Shown: positions 11,325-22,051 of the stretch, piece by piece
Position numbering within the stretch: position 1 is the stretch's first letter
Layout of the letters: every line of letters begins with the position of its first letter
Assembly (NCBI GenBank): GCA_023014335.1
Contig: JAECYW010000007.1
Coordinates: 1,240,001 to 1,304,000 of the forward strand
Reading direction: 5' to 3'
Source of the DNA: Galerina marginata
Taxonomy: Eukaryota; Basidiomycota; Agaricomycetes; Agaricales; Galerinaceae
Length of the DNA stretch: 64,000 nt
The notes under the pieces: model-generated
What the model saw: only the letters and a program-made list of their open reading frames with translations
Databases searched by the model: none
Told to the model about the DNA's origin: nothing
Translations under genes and position numbers: made by a program

Positions 11325-13836
11325 TCAAAGCCCAAGCCCAAATCGCGCCGGTCCATACGTTTCCGCACGCACCATGCCCCGTCCCGCCATCCCCATCTTC
11401 TTCATCCCCAAACTCCCGCCCTTGAATGACCCCGCAGACTTGATCGGCGGCGGGCACGGGCTGTCACCCAGATCCGTGTCCGTGTCATCCGCGTCCGCAT
11501 CCACGGTTGCGTTGCCTTCCTGCTCAACGAGCGTCACCAGGGCGTTCCCGCCCCGTCGGCTGCGTGCAGCGGTAGCAGCCGCGAACATGCTCAGCGGTGC
11601 GCTCCCGCTCGGCGCCGTGTTCCTCTTCGGCTGTTGTTGCTGTTGCTGAGTCTGCCCGAAGGGCAGACCACCTTTGCTCCCGTTGTCGCCGTACGCGTAG
11701 CTCTTGTGACGTCCGAACTTGGCTTTGCGGAACTGATCGAGGTCCTCGCGGCGGGAGGTAGCATGGTTCGGGTCGTCCATGGTCACGTATGCTGGTGGCT
11801 TGCAGCGGTGTGAAGAGGTCTTGAAGTACTGGCAGTACCCGCCCTCGAGGATGTATACCTCTGGGTAATGGATCTTGGGGTAGGACTGGTTGTTCATCGC
11901 GCGATCCCTGGCGCGGAGGTGTTTGGCACTGCAAGAAACCCGTTCGTCAATCCAGACTTGAGCAAAAAAATATAACGTACAAAGTCGGCGCCCTCTTCGC
12001 GCTAAACTCGCAATGGAACACTAGTATCGTCTTCCGCGTGCTGTCCCCGCTGACAGACGGTCTCGGCTTCGTTAGGCTCTTGCCCAGAAGCAGCTCTTCC
12101 ACCGCAACGGTGGTGTTGATATTCACCGCCCCAGGAATGTGGCCTCCATTATATTCATAGTCAAATCGGCAGTCTATCACGTGGAAGTCAGTAATCGCCT
12201 CGTTATATTTCCCGTCCAACAAATCGTCCACCTGGCCAAAAACAAGGAGATTAAAATCAACGACGGAACCGATAAATGCACAAGCCAATCAAAAAGAAAT
12301 ACACACCGTCTGCGCAGTAATACGCATCAGCCCATCCTCCGTCACCCGATGACACGGCAAGATCTTGCCATGCTTCTCGTTGTCCCCAAAGCCAGGCAAC
12401 CCCGTCGCCGCCATCAACTTGGCGGATGGGCTCTCCTTTTGCACCATCGCCGTCGCGCCGGTTAGCGGGCGGAAGTCCTCCGTCCCGTCACATCTGCGGA
12501 TCGTCTTCACCTGCTGCCGCCGTGAATACGCCTGCGCGGGGGAAGACATGTCATTGCCGTCGTGCTCGAAGGACGACTCGGATTCGTCTTGAATCCCGAT
12601 GCCAAGCCCCAGCCCGCCCTGTTCGCCGTATACGGAAGGGGGTAGGAAGGCAGAGAAGGCGCGCCGCACGGGGGCGGAGCCACGCGGGCTGTCGTCCTCT
12701 ACTTGTCCTTGGGCAGTGGAAGGAGGGGATAAAATAGGATAAGCCGACTGTATGTGGTGGTCGTACGGCTGCACCATCGCAGAGAGCACAGGCCTGCGTG
12801 GGCGCTTCAGGAAGCTCGCAGACGGTGCAGCCCCAAGGCCTTGCAGACCCGGCTTGCCATTTGCGGCCATACGGTTAAGCTTGGCCTCTGACGGCGAGGA
12901 CGGCAGCATGGGCATAGGCGACGAGGATAGCTCGTGGCGTGGTTTCTTTGCAGATTCCGGGGAGAGCGACCGCCGTTTCCGGTGGTTCAGTCCAGCAGGA
13001 GAGTCAAACGAGCGGCGAGGAGGGGACATAGTGTCATAAAAGAGTTGATCAAAGTTCGTTGCGCCGGCAGCTGGAGCAGCTGGTTCCGGCGAGAACGCCA
13101 ACGACACAGGTGCGACGGTGGTTGGAGACAAGTTATAGGACGTGTCGACGTCCATGGCATCGTCCATCGGAGAGGATGGTTGCTGGATAGGCTGAGAAGG
13201 AATATGGCATCAGGAGACCTGCCAAATAAATTAGAAAGAATATGAACTCACTTCCGGTGATGGTGGTTCAGCGGGACGCGAAGCAGTGAGCCACTCAAAT
13301 GGCAACGCCGACCTCTGAATCTTCTTCGTGCCCGACTGGGTCGCTTTCGAAGTGTCACCCATAGCCGGGCTTGGCATTAATCCGTTATTATTGCTAATAT
13401 CGCTTCCAAATAGCCTGGCCCCACTAGTGAAAGCTCTTGGCCTCTGCCCACTCATATTTAGCCCTAAAGAAATGTGTTTGGGAGCAGGGGCAGGCGAAAT
13501 ATCCATCGGTTCACAATCTGACGCTGGGAGTGAGGCTTGCTCGTGCGGAGGCGAGTTGAGGGAGACATTGGAGGCGAAAGAAATTTCCAGGTCGGAGGAG
13601 AGAAAGTCGCCGTCGTGGGCGTTGTTGTGGGCCAGTAGGAACCGCTGGCTCTTCTTGCGCGAAGGCGCTAAAGGGGGGTTGAGGAAAGACATGTCGATGT
13701 CGTTGGCGTTGGCGGTGAAGCGGGTTGAGTGGGTCCGCTTCTGTTTCTTGGAGGCGCTGTGCGACTGTGTTGCTTTGACTATGAGGTGGTCGAGGAAGGG
13801 CATCGACATGGTTGCGGTGGCAGGAGCAGCAGCCAT
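11325..13836 (-). CDS. cdc25: CDC25-type M-phase inducer phosphatase
   Basis: Dual-specificity phosphatase that activates the mitotic CDK by dephosphorylating its inhibitory Tyr/Thr. Four exons. The long N-terminal half, from MAAAPATATMSMPFLDHL, is Ser/Pro-rich and disordered with many SP sites, typical of regulated Cdc25. The rhodanese-fold catalytic domain begins at LPCHRVTEDGLMRITAQTVD and has VIDCRFDYEYNGGHIPGAVN. The active site is HCEFSAKR (HCX5R). A spliced junction gives RAPTFAKHLRARDRAMN, followed by YPEVYILEGGYCQYF. A Gln run and acidic/Pro tail close the protein at RFGLGL. Introns lie near 13,190-13,248, 12,238-12,305 and 11,935-11,984. Domain order and active site are complete. 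Confidence 0.95.
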
Positions 13837-14811
13837 GGTTTAGTTTTGGTTCGGTTCGACAGTTCGTGGTAGTTGATAGTGTACAAAGTACAGGATACAG
13901 TGTGCGGTTGATGTGGTGTTATACAGTGTTCCGGAGTTCGTGTTCGTATTCGTGAGTGGCACAAGAGTATAGTCGTAAGTGACGAGAGAGGGATAAAAGA
14001 GCAAGCAGGTTAAGATCAGGACAAGTACAGCATGGTACAAATATGTTACAGACCACTTAGTGGGGGCCTTGGAAGGGTTCGTGGCTAACCAAGTCGGGTT
14101 GGTTTTAAAGTCCTTCGCCGGGTGGCTGTAGAGAACAATGAGTAATGAGTTATTGCTTCATTCGGAAGGCGATACGGTTGAGCACATGGGAAATGGTTGA
14201 AATGGCCCAAATAAGAACTCAGCTCTGAGCGCTCCATTGTGCTCCAAGTTGGGTTTGGGCGCACATGACGAAACAATAAGAAAGCGAACCAACTCAACCG
14301 GAGGTCGCTCTCCGAACTTGATCTGAAAGAGAAAGTGGTACGAACCTTGCAGCGTAACGAATGTGTAGTCGGAGGAGGCCGCGCCTGCACAAAGACAAAG
14401 AGCAAAGCAAGAAATTAGAACACCAGCAAGATGACGGTAAAAGGTCAAAGGGACGAATTCTCACGAGAAGGCTTGCCAGAATGGAAAAGCAACTTGCGGT
14501 AGGGTTGTGGACACCTGTGGGTCCGGGTCAACCGAAGCTCTGGGCGTACTTGCACAACGCGGACGACGACGACGACTGCTCGACTAGGACACCGGTGGGG
14601 TCTCGCAGAGATGGGATATGTCTTGGAGATTCAGACGCGTTCCACTTCCCTCCTTTGCACTTTTATTTGCGCACAGTTGGTCAATGTTCAACTTGCACGT
14701 GACCGCGTCTGCATCGGCGTACCTGACGACCGCCCATTTCCCTTGTCTTTCAATCACCTCGTGTTCGCTGTTCGCTTCATAATTCACAAAAAACAAGGCC
14801 CCCTATGTACT
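13837..14811. other. Intergenic: CDC25 upstream region and esterase 3' flank
   Basis: No supported gene. A 96-codon minus-strand frame at 14158-14448 begins with a hydrophobic stretch resembling a signal peptide (HLAGVLISCFALCLCAGA), but the remainder is unconvincing. Sequence near 14,527-14,550 resembles that near 19,258-19,280 downstream of the second esterase copy, suggesting the flanks were duplicated with the gene. Confidence 0.4.
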
Positions 14812-15820
14812 CTACGCCTCTCTCTTTGCGAACTGGCTCGAGTTTCCTGGATTGTCCCAGTCAATTTCGTTCCATCTGGAACATGATTCAATTTTGAAAT
14901 AGCCCCAATGAAGTCATCGAAGCAACTCACGGCGGGAAAACTGGCTTGAGATTGTCGTAATGCAGTTCGGGATAATCTTTCTCGATCGTCGTCATCAATT
15001 CATCATATAGTACCTGCACCACCATCAGCATGGGCATCAAAACACGGCGCGTCATACCACTCACCCGATACCCCTCCGCGTTCAGGTGCAGTCCGTCCGA
15101 AAGCACCTTTTCCAACCCTTTCTCTTCCTTCCCGGCCGCCTCCCAAAGCGCAGTCCACACGTCCACATACCCTACACCCTCCTCCTTCGCCACTTTTTGG
15201 GCCGCCTCCGCATACGCACGCGTCACCTCAAACTCTCGATCCAGTTTCAACGGCGGATTACGCGCCTCGAGATCCGCTCTCCTGACTAATGTGTTCACAG
15301 GCGGTGGGCTGATGAGGATGATGCGCGTGGACGGAGAGTAGTATTGCGAGGTGGGCAATTTGATGAGGGACACCATGTGCTTAAGGTTGGCGCTGAACTT
15401 TGGGAGGGGGACGTGTTGCGGAGAAGGTAGGATGCAGGCGTCGTTCGCGCCGAACCAGATGACGAGGATGCGCACCTTGGGTGCAAATGTTTCTCTGCTC
15501 TTTGCGATGCACTGCAGGACCGCATCGTGAGCACGTATGTATTGTCTTTCCTCCGCAGATCAGAAATACACACTTGCTCAAAGACAGGAATCCCCCATTC
15601 AGTGTTATACCCCGACAATCCGCGATTTAACACATCTAATTTCCTGGCATACACGTCTGGTCCGCGTAGACAGACAAATCCATGAGATAACTCGAATCAA
15701 ATCCTGCGTGAACGACATACGTGAAAGTCGCTGGCCGAACCCATTCCGATCGGGCTCCCATCCACCTTGAGTGATGGAATCTCCGAAAAGCATGAAGACA
15801 TCTTGGACGTAGGCCGCCAT
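14812..15820 (-). CDS. IAH1: Isoamyl acetate-hydrolysing esterase-like SGNH hydrolase, copy A
   Basis: GDSL/SGNH esterase of the yeast Iah1 family, which hydrolyses short-chain acetate esters. Start MAAYVQDVFMLFGDSITQGG carries block I (GDSI, catalytic Ser). Spliced exons give VYARKLDVLNRGLSGYNTEW, the oxyanion block WFGANDACILPSPQHVPL, and the block V Asp/His motif LSDGLHLNAEGY. The last exon is reached by splicing at PVFPP to WNEIDW, ending QFAKREA, matching the Iah1 C-terminus. Four introns. It is about 65-70% similar by eye to copy B at 19.4-20.4 kb. The 3' fragment of a third copy sits just upstream of its start. Confidence 0.9.
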
Positions 15821-15904
15821 CTTGAGGAGGATACCTGAGTTTTGCAAACGACCCGTTATCGCAATCTAGGCGGGCCGGTCAAAGCCGCTGCTCGCCCTTG
15901 CCGA

Positions 15905-16241
15905 TCACATCACGGTGTGTCTCAACAGCGTCGTATTCACCATCTGCTTGCCCTATCGGCTCGACAAAGTTCAAGTACTACTTCTATGCCTCCTTCTTGG
16001 CAAACTGGCTCAAGTTCTCTGGATGCTTCCAGTCAATCTCGTCCCATCTAGATCTAATTTTGAAATGATACCCATACAACCTCAAAACAACTTACGTTGG
16101 AAAATTTAAAATAAGTTTGAGGTTATCGTAATGCACCTCGGGATACTGCTTTGCGATCGTCGTCATCAGTTCATCATACACCACCTGCAGACATCACCGT
16201 CAGCATGGGCGTCAAATACGGTCTCTTTTACCTACTTTATA
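15905..16241 (-). pseudogene. Truncated 3' fragment of an IAH1-type esterase gene
   Basis: Only the last two exons and flanking intron/3' sequence of an esterase gene remain. They read YDELMTTIAKQYPEVHYDNL and, after an intron, WDEIDWKHPENLSQFAKKEA. Similarity to copy B (19,300-19,638) includes intron sequence. The stretch around 16,117-16,241 has about two mismatches in 125 bases, then stops abruptly after CCTACTTTATA. There is no GDS block, so it cannot encode an enzyme. Intron retention shows DNA-level duplication rather than a retrocopy. Confidence 0.85.
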
Positions 16242-16592
16242 CGAGATTTTCTTTCCCTTTGAGAGATACTCGAGTATTGCAGATTCCATCTTTTTTATCA
16301 AGCACGACTTGAAGATATTTTACATGCTCTAATTTCCGTAAGATCCAGTGAAGACTTGTCCGTTTCATTAGCTCTTTATACCATGTTTTCCGAGAAAATC
16401 CTACCCCCTTGCGCCTTGTGTGGGTACTCGATATTCGTCGCACGGGCATCAAGCCCGAGTCATGAATGTTGGACGATTGGGATGAAGTGGAGGAAAGGCG
16501 AATGAAAGGTGAAAGAGACTCGATGAAAGGTGACGAGGGATGACGACGACGATCGACGTCAGTCAGCCTATGTCATCTCGAAGAATCGGAAC
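16242..16592. other. Intergenic, no gene seen
   Basis: Sequence beyond the esterase breakpoint. A 71-codon minus-strand frame spans the junction but matches no recognised protein. A run of near-repeats GATGACGACGACGATCGACG lies near 16,540. Confidence 0.4.
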
Positions 16593-18390
16593 TCAGACGC
16601 TGCTGCTCCTTTTTCGCCGCGGCACTCTGCGTGATTGCTGCTTGTTGCCGCCTGTCAGGCCCATGAAGAGGCGCTTTAGCAGAGGGGGTTGCTTTGTCTG
16701 ATACGCAGAAAAGGGTAACTGAGGTGCGTTCTGATGAGGGTATGGAGAAGTGAGCAAGGTGTTTGGAAAATAGAGGAAATAAGATGGACATACGGCCAAG
16801 TCGACTGGTTTGGGAGGGTATCCCGACACATCCTTTGGCCAGTAAGGTGTAGAATAGCCGTACTTATCATTGGGATGTCCATAAGCCGGGGGGGTCTGCG
16901 ATCTGACCGGTGGGGGTAGATGCACCTGCTTGTATGGTGGAGCAGAATAAGAGACTTGCTGTGGTGGGAAATAGGAGGTGGCTGAGGCCACTTGGGTGGA
17001 CGAGGAGCGGGAGGAGTGCCGCGAGTCTCTGGCAGAGGTGAGCCTGGGGGGATGGGAATACTGGTAAGTGGGGTAGATGGAGGTGGATGATGAATTCTGG
17101 GTGATGGGAAGCGGAGGAGGGACGGTATGGGACGCCGACCTGTGACGCTTCTGGGGTCGAGTCGGGTCTGGCTGTCGCCCCCGCTCTCTATCCCGGTTTC
17201 TCTCCATGTCCCGAGATCGGTCCTTGTGGTCCTTGGACTCTCGTGGTCGATGTCGTCTGCGATCTTCTGAATCGTAATTGTCTTCTGAATCGTTGCCTCG
17301 TTGCAGGACCAGGGCCTGGACAGCTGGGGTCGCTGGGGTAAAGGGGTTGCGGGGCGGATGTCTGTGGCTGTGGCTCCCGCTCTCTATCCCGGTTTCTCTC
17401 CATGTCCCGAGGTCGGTCCTTGTGGTACTTGGACTCTCGTCGTCGATGTCTGCGATCGTCGTCATCGTGATTGTCTTCCGAATCGTAGCCTCGTTGCAGG
17501 GCCAGAGCCTGGACGGCTGGAGTCGCTGGGGTAAAGGGTTTGCGGGGCGGATGTCAGAGTTGTCAAGAGCTAATCGGGACGATAACTTGTTTAAATTTCC
17601 GACGTCAAATGCAATGCGAATGTGGTGTTCAGGTCGGCTTCCTATAAGTAGAGCAATTTGGAAAGGAAGTTTCTCCAAGACGCGACACATGACCTCTAGA
17701 ATGGCGCTTTGCTTGTCAGGATCGTTGCATTCATCAAGGCCATCGATGATGATCACTCGAGGAAGGCGACTAACATCGTAAGACGGATTGTCGGCGAGCA
17801 CAGCAAGGATAGGGGAAACGATCAATGCCTGAGCTTGATCCCAAAGTGAAAGAGCAAATATTAATGGATCCCTTTCAATGGCTTGTCCAATGTATGGGCG
17901 GGTATGAGGAATGCGAAGGGCCAGCTGATATGCAATTGTAGGGATGAAGCGTTCCGAACTATTTCGACCAACTGCTGAGCGAAGGAAGAAAAAGCTGCCG
18001 AGGAGAAGACCATGGTCGAAGAGAATTTGAGCCATTGTCCGTAGAATCGAGGATTTCCCTACTCCCGAGGGTCCATGTAGCCATATGATTGGGTATATGT
18101 AGGTCAGCGCTCTTGCCCAGGCTTCAAGATGTTCGAGAATGGCGACGTGAGTTCCTGGGTGGCATTTCGACTCGTCTGAAACTTCTCCAGAATTGTGTAA
18201 CGCGCCTGCGGCGACGTGCTTTTGCAGTTGCTCGAAGCCTGGAGCAACGGGCGGCTAATGAGATCAAAAGCAATGTTCTGAGTATCCCGCTGAACATACC
18301 CTGTTTCTGTCCATAGTTATGAACGACATCTCCAGCTACATGGGTAGCTTGGCCGCCCGTAACAACAATATTGCTATTGTTATACATCAC
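16593..18390 (-). CDS. Truncated NACHT/STAND NTPase fused to a charged, proline-rich tail
   Basis: Two exons give 578 residues. The start MYNNSNIVVTGGQATHVAGD and the linker GFEQLQKHVAAGALHNSGE are typical of mushroom NLR-like proteins. Walker A GPSGVGKS is at residues 86-93, Walker B VIIIDGLDE at about 192-200, followed by SRPEHHIR. The NTPase part stops at about residue 258 (RLALDNS), before the winged-helix and repeat sensor expected of a full NLR. It continues in frame into about 320 residues of low complexity: a 195-bp direct repeat, an RD/RE-rich stretch (MERNRDRERGR) and a Pro/Ser/Tyr-rich tail ending RRVPRRKRSSSV. Intron 18239-18299 is well defined. It may be a chimeric gene or a decayed NLR read through into neighbouring sequence. 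Confidence 0.7.
17183..17562. repeat. Two-unit imperfect direct repeat, period 193-196 bp
   Basis: Unit A covers about 17,183-17,362 and unit B about 17,379-17,555. Anchors: CCCGCTCTCTATCCCGG at about 17,181 and 17,377 (offset 196), and GCGGGGCGGATGTC at 17,349 and 17,542 (offset 193). Units are about 85% identical. The period is not a multiple of three, so the NACHT-fusion frame reads the two units differently. Confidence 0.9.
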
Positions 18391-18859
18391 AATGGCCTGC
18401 TTTGAAAGAGGTCAAGAAGGGTGAAATGACTTGCAGACTCGCACGCACCAAATACGAGCTGTGCGTCCAAAAATATCCTTCAGTTGTAGGTGCAGTGCAC
18501 AGTGAAATGCTGGATTATGACTACGACCATCTTGTGTCCTTCCTCAAGACACCAGAGCCCTTCCTTTGCTGACGAGGATAGCAGCATCATCGAAGAAGCT
18601 GATCTGACGACACGGGTTACAATCGCTTCAGGCCCTTCAAGTTGGTACACGAGACACAGACGTCGGCGAGAAGAGCACACATGAATCTTAAGGTAGCGAG
18701 CGGAGGTGGGAATGCTTTGCGAAAGGCGTTGAGCGCCTAGCATTCAACGCGGCAGTTATTTACAAGAATAAACAACAGATGGGACAGATAAACACTCGTC
18801 CACTGAGGCTCTGCTCCAACTCATATGTCCATCTTTTTCGTCTACTACTCCACACTACA
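18391..18859. other. Upstream region of the NACHT gene
   Basis: No firm gene. A minus-strand frame at 18480-18743 could in principle supply a 5' exon to the NACHT gene, but no conserved motif is visible in it. Confidence 0.35.
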
Positions 18860-19054
18860 ATGAGCTCGAGCTCGAGCTGCGACTCATCGACGCCGCCCAT
18901 CCTCGCTAGCACATTCTCCGCCTCCAGCGAAATATATTCCTACATTGCCCCTCGTGCTCATGCAAGGAGGAGTCTCTTCTCGGTTCCTATTTCCTCTATA
19001 AATCTGTCAATTCTACCTCCCTAGGCGTTGCCCCATCTAATAGACGGTCCCCTT
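18860..19054 (+). pseudogene. Decayed N-terminal fragment of a SEN34-like gene
   Basis: Partial, degraded copy of the tRNA-splicing endonuclease gene found intact at 27.3 kb. Shared stretches in the same order: ATGAGCTC followed by GCTC repeats at the start; CCTCGTGCTCATGC then AGGAGGAGTCTCTTCTCG (intact: CTGAAGAAGTCGCGCTTCTCG); and AGGCGTTGCCCCATCTAATAGACG (intact: AGGCGCTGCCCACCTCATAGACG). The section between is shortened and the frame is not maintained. It ends near the start of the intact gene's third exon. Confidence 0.6.
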
Positions 19055-19379
19055 AAAAAATAAGTTCTCCCAGGTTTTACGCTCGCCCAACTCAGCACCG
19101 TGATGGCGGAGTAAAATGAGGTTATGATACGATGCCCACTTTTGTGAAAGACCGCACTGTCGGTTTACGGAGGGCGATGTCCAAGGCAGCACTCTGCAAG
19201 AGCCTGGAGGTAGGTTGATCGTCGTTGCAGTCTGCAGCTGGGGTAGTAAGTATCAGCTGGGGTCCAACCGAGCCTCTGACTGCACTTGCGTCACAGGGAG
19301 GGCGACCACGGTGTCTCTCAACAACTTCGTATTCACCATCCGCTTTCCCTATGTACTCGACAAAGTCCAAGTGCTACTT

Positions 19380-20381
19380 CTATGCCTCCTTTTTGGCAAA
19401 CTGGCTCAAGTTCTCTGGATGCTTCCAGTCAATCTCGTCCCATCTGGAGCCATGATTTAATTCTGAAATAACACCCATGTTAACTTGAAACAACTTACGG
19501 TGGAAAAACAAGTTTGAGGTTATCATAATGCACCTCGGGATACTGCTTTGCGATCGTCGTCATCAGTTCATCATACACCACCTGCATACATCACCGTCAG
19601 CATGGGCGTCAAATACGGTCTCTTTTACCTACTTTATAGCCTTCGCCAGTCAAATGCAATCCGTCCGAAAGGAATTTCTCCAACTTTTTTTCCTCCTTTC
19701 CAGCAGCCTCCCAAAGCGGTGTCCACACATTCACGTATCCAACACCTTCCTCCTTTGCCACATTCACCACTGCTTCTGCATATGCTCGCGTCACCTCAAA
19801 CTCCCGGTCCAGCTTCAAAGGCGGATCAAGCGCTGCGAGATAAGCACCCCAGGTCAAGGTGTTGATTGGCGGTGGGCTGATGAGGATGATGCGCGTGGTC
19901 GGGGAGTAGTATTGCGAGGAGGGTGACTTGATGAGGGATACCATATGCTTGAGGTTAGCAATATACTTGGTAAGGGGGACATGCTGAGGCGATGGAGCGA
20001 CGCAGGCATCGTTTGCACCAAACCAAATGGCAAGTACGCGCAGCTTTGGTGCGTGCGTGTCACTGCTCTTTGCAATGCACTGCAGGATCTTGTCAATAGC
20101 ATGCACCTCATTTATAGCAGAACAATGCATACCTGCTCAAAGACAGGAATTGCCCAGTCAGTATTGTATCCCCCAAATCCACGATTCAACACGTCTAATT
20201 TTCGGGCGTACACATCTAAAGAAAGCGGCAATTCAAGAAGTAAATGCTTGAATCAATACATCCACCAGTAGGCCAACGTACGTGAAAGTCGCTGCCCAAA
20301 TCCGTTCCGGTCTGGCTCCCATGCTCCTTGAGTAATGGAATCCCCGAAAAGCATAAACACGTCTTGAACGTGGCCGGCCAT
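19380..20381 (-). CDS. IAH1: Isoamyl acetate-hydrolysing esterase-like SGNH hydrolase, copy B
   Basis: Paralogue of copy A with the same exon layout. Start MAGHVQDVFMLFGDSITQGA at 20381; an in-frame ATG at 20483 would add 34 residues, but the shorter start aligns with copy A. Shows VYARKLDVLNRGFGGYNTDW, IWFGANDACVAPSPQHVPL, YYSPTTRIILISPPPINT, the catalytic LSDGLHLTGEGY and, after two introns, YPEVHYDNLKLVFPP joined to WDEIDWKHPENLSQFAKKEA. All SGNH blocks are intact, so it is probably active. It is the apparent parent of the truncated fragment at 15.9-16.2 kb. Confidence 0.9.
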
Positions 20382-22051
20382 CTTGGGAAGGGTATGTGGC
20401 TTGCGCGACGATGCCCTGTTTATCAGTGTTCGCAATCGGGGCGGGCCGAACGAAGGCGCCTCTAGCCGTCCACCGACCGACAACCTTCCTGACTTAACCC
20501 GGCAAATATCCGTCTATACATATAAGTTTCTTACGATTAGCTCAACTTCGAGCGCCTGCTCCAGCCGTGCCGTCTTTGCCTGTGATGAACTTAGCGAAAG
20601 CGCCTAATATGCTTGGGAAATCCCCCCCCCTCCCCGGGGTGTCTAACACAAGTTCTGGTTCCTTCCCGCTTCATGACTCTCAGAAAGTCGGATCCGAATA
20701 CTTACTGGTATCTTTGAAAAAGAGAAAAGAGGGGTTCTTGGAGCGAAAAAACATGATGAATCACAAGAAGAGACGGAGATGGCTATAAAGGTCGTAGCGT
20801 GACTGCTGGTAATCCAAATTGGTTTTCCAGGTCGAGATCATACATCGGACCATGTCGGTTAATCTACTACGACTACTCCTTCTTGGTAGGAGTTTATTAT
20901 ACTGACGTGATCCCATATATGCATATGCGGACGCCGGAAACTGCTAGTCTACCAAAGACTACCATAAACTTACTGTACATCAACTATACATAATAGGTGG
21001 CTATCTACACTAAGTCCTTCAAGTTGGAACACTACATAGCTATGGGCCTACGGTGGGTCGGGGTTTGGAAGAGAGCTTCTAAAGTCAACTGCTCACAAAC
21101 TGCTCCCGGCCCTTCGCTGCATTGGGCATCAGGCAGGGTCAAACTTGAATCAAACTCAGCGGCAGCAGCACCTAAAATCCACAGCAATTGTCAAAATTTC
21201 CCTCCTGCTCTTCCTACCACAATGAGTGCATGCCTAATCTGCTTCATCTTCGGTCATCGGAAGTTCAATTTGTCCTCTGCTGATGTGCTGAACTTCTGAA
21301 TCACTGCTCAGTGCTCCGCCAAAATAGACTAAAAATTAAAGTCATAACCTCCAACTTTCTGCACTGGCTCGACTCGGACGAAATTCGCATTCGAGTGGAG
21401 AATTTAAACTGCCCAGGGAATTAGTGAAATATCATGTTACTGTGGTCGAGCTCCTTTGCTTGAGCACAAATGACCGTCCTGGACATAAGGTCTAAGGCTT
21501 CTTCAATCAGAGACACTACATTGCAGCTTCTTCTCTGGCATCAGTGAATCATTTTTCCTCTCCCTCCCACAACTTATTTGGAGGCTCTTCCTCATGGCGC
21601 TCTACCAGCAGAATATACCCATCGAATTCCTGACGAGGTAAACACCTTCAACTTGGAATTATATGTCGAATAGCAAATCACGGCGCAAAATCAACTCGAA
21701 TATCTTCGATAGGCCTTTCTTACATATCTTGGTCTATTGGATAACGATCCTGAAACTGCTCTGAAGTGGAAAGGTGTTGCGCTGATTTCGGATCGCGATA
21801 TTTCGAGAGAAATTGCTTGACTAACTGAAATATGACACTACATTGATAAACAAGGCTCATAACTTATTCTACCAGTCAGATACAACCACAAGGCTCCTTT
21901 CCCAGTCCTACATCCCATTATACCGAGGTATTTCCTTCAAAAGTAATGGCTGCGGGCTCAATCATCGCTGATCGAAGCTGTTATAGTTATAGGGTCAACA
22001 GATAACACCTCCTTAGCAATTCATTGCGCATTATCGCAGAAGCTAGAGGTG
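20382..22051. other. Gene-poor 1.7 kb with relic pieces
   Basis: No intact gene. Near 20,620 there is a C-rich run and a fragment repeated at 24.5 kb. At 21,594-21,830 short open pieces (MALYQQNIPIEFLTR, then LGLLDNDPETALKWKG) look protein-like, but the frames do not join by a GT-AG intron and end in a stop. This could be a degraded exon set or a 5' remnant of the next gene. Confidence 0.4.
20575..20690 (-). repeat. Dispersed repeat copy 1 (FPSIL-type peptide fragment)
   Basis: On the minus strand, a short coding-like piece reads GTRTCV, then FPSILGAFAKFITGKDG before a stop. It resembles the piece at 24,475-24,590 (ETRSCV, then FPSILDGFTEFIAGNGG). DNA similarity is clearest over TAATATGCT(T/G)GGGAAA and the flanking GCCTG(T/C)GAT. 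Copy 1 has an expanded C-run. Confidence 0.5.

Noticed and set aside
14158..14448. Possible small secreted protein with signal-like start
   Set aside because: The hydrophobic start is attractive, but the rest lacks pattern, apparent introns are under 30 nt, and no paralogue is seen.
21594..21830. Upstream exons for the membrane protein
   Set aside because: Donor and acceptor phases do not match and an in-frame stop follows; kept only as possible relic.
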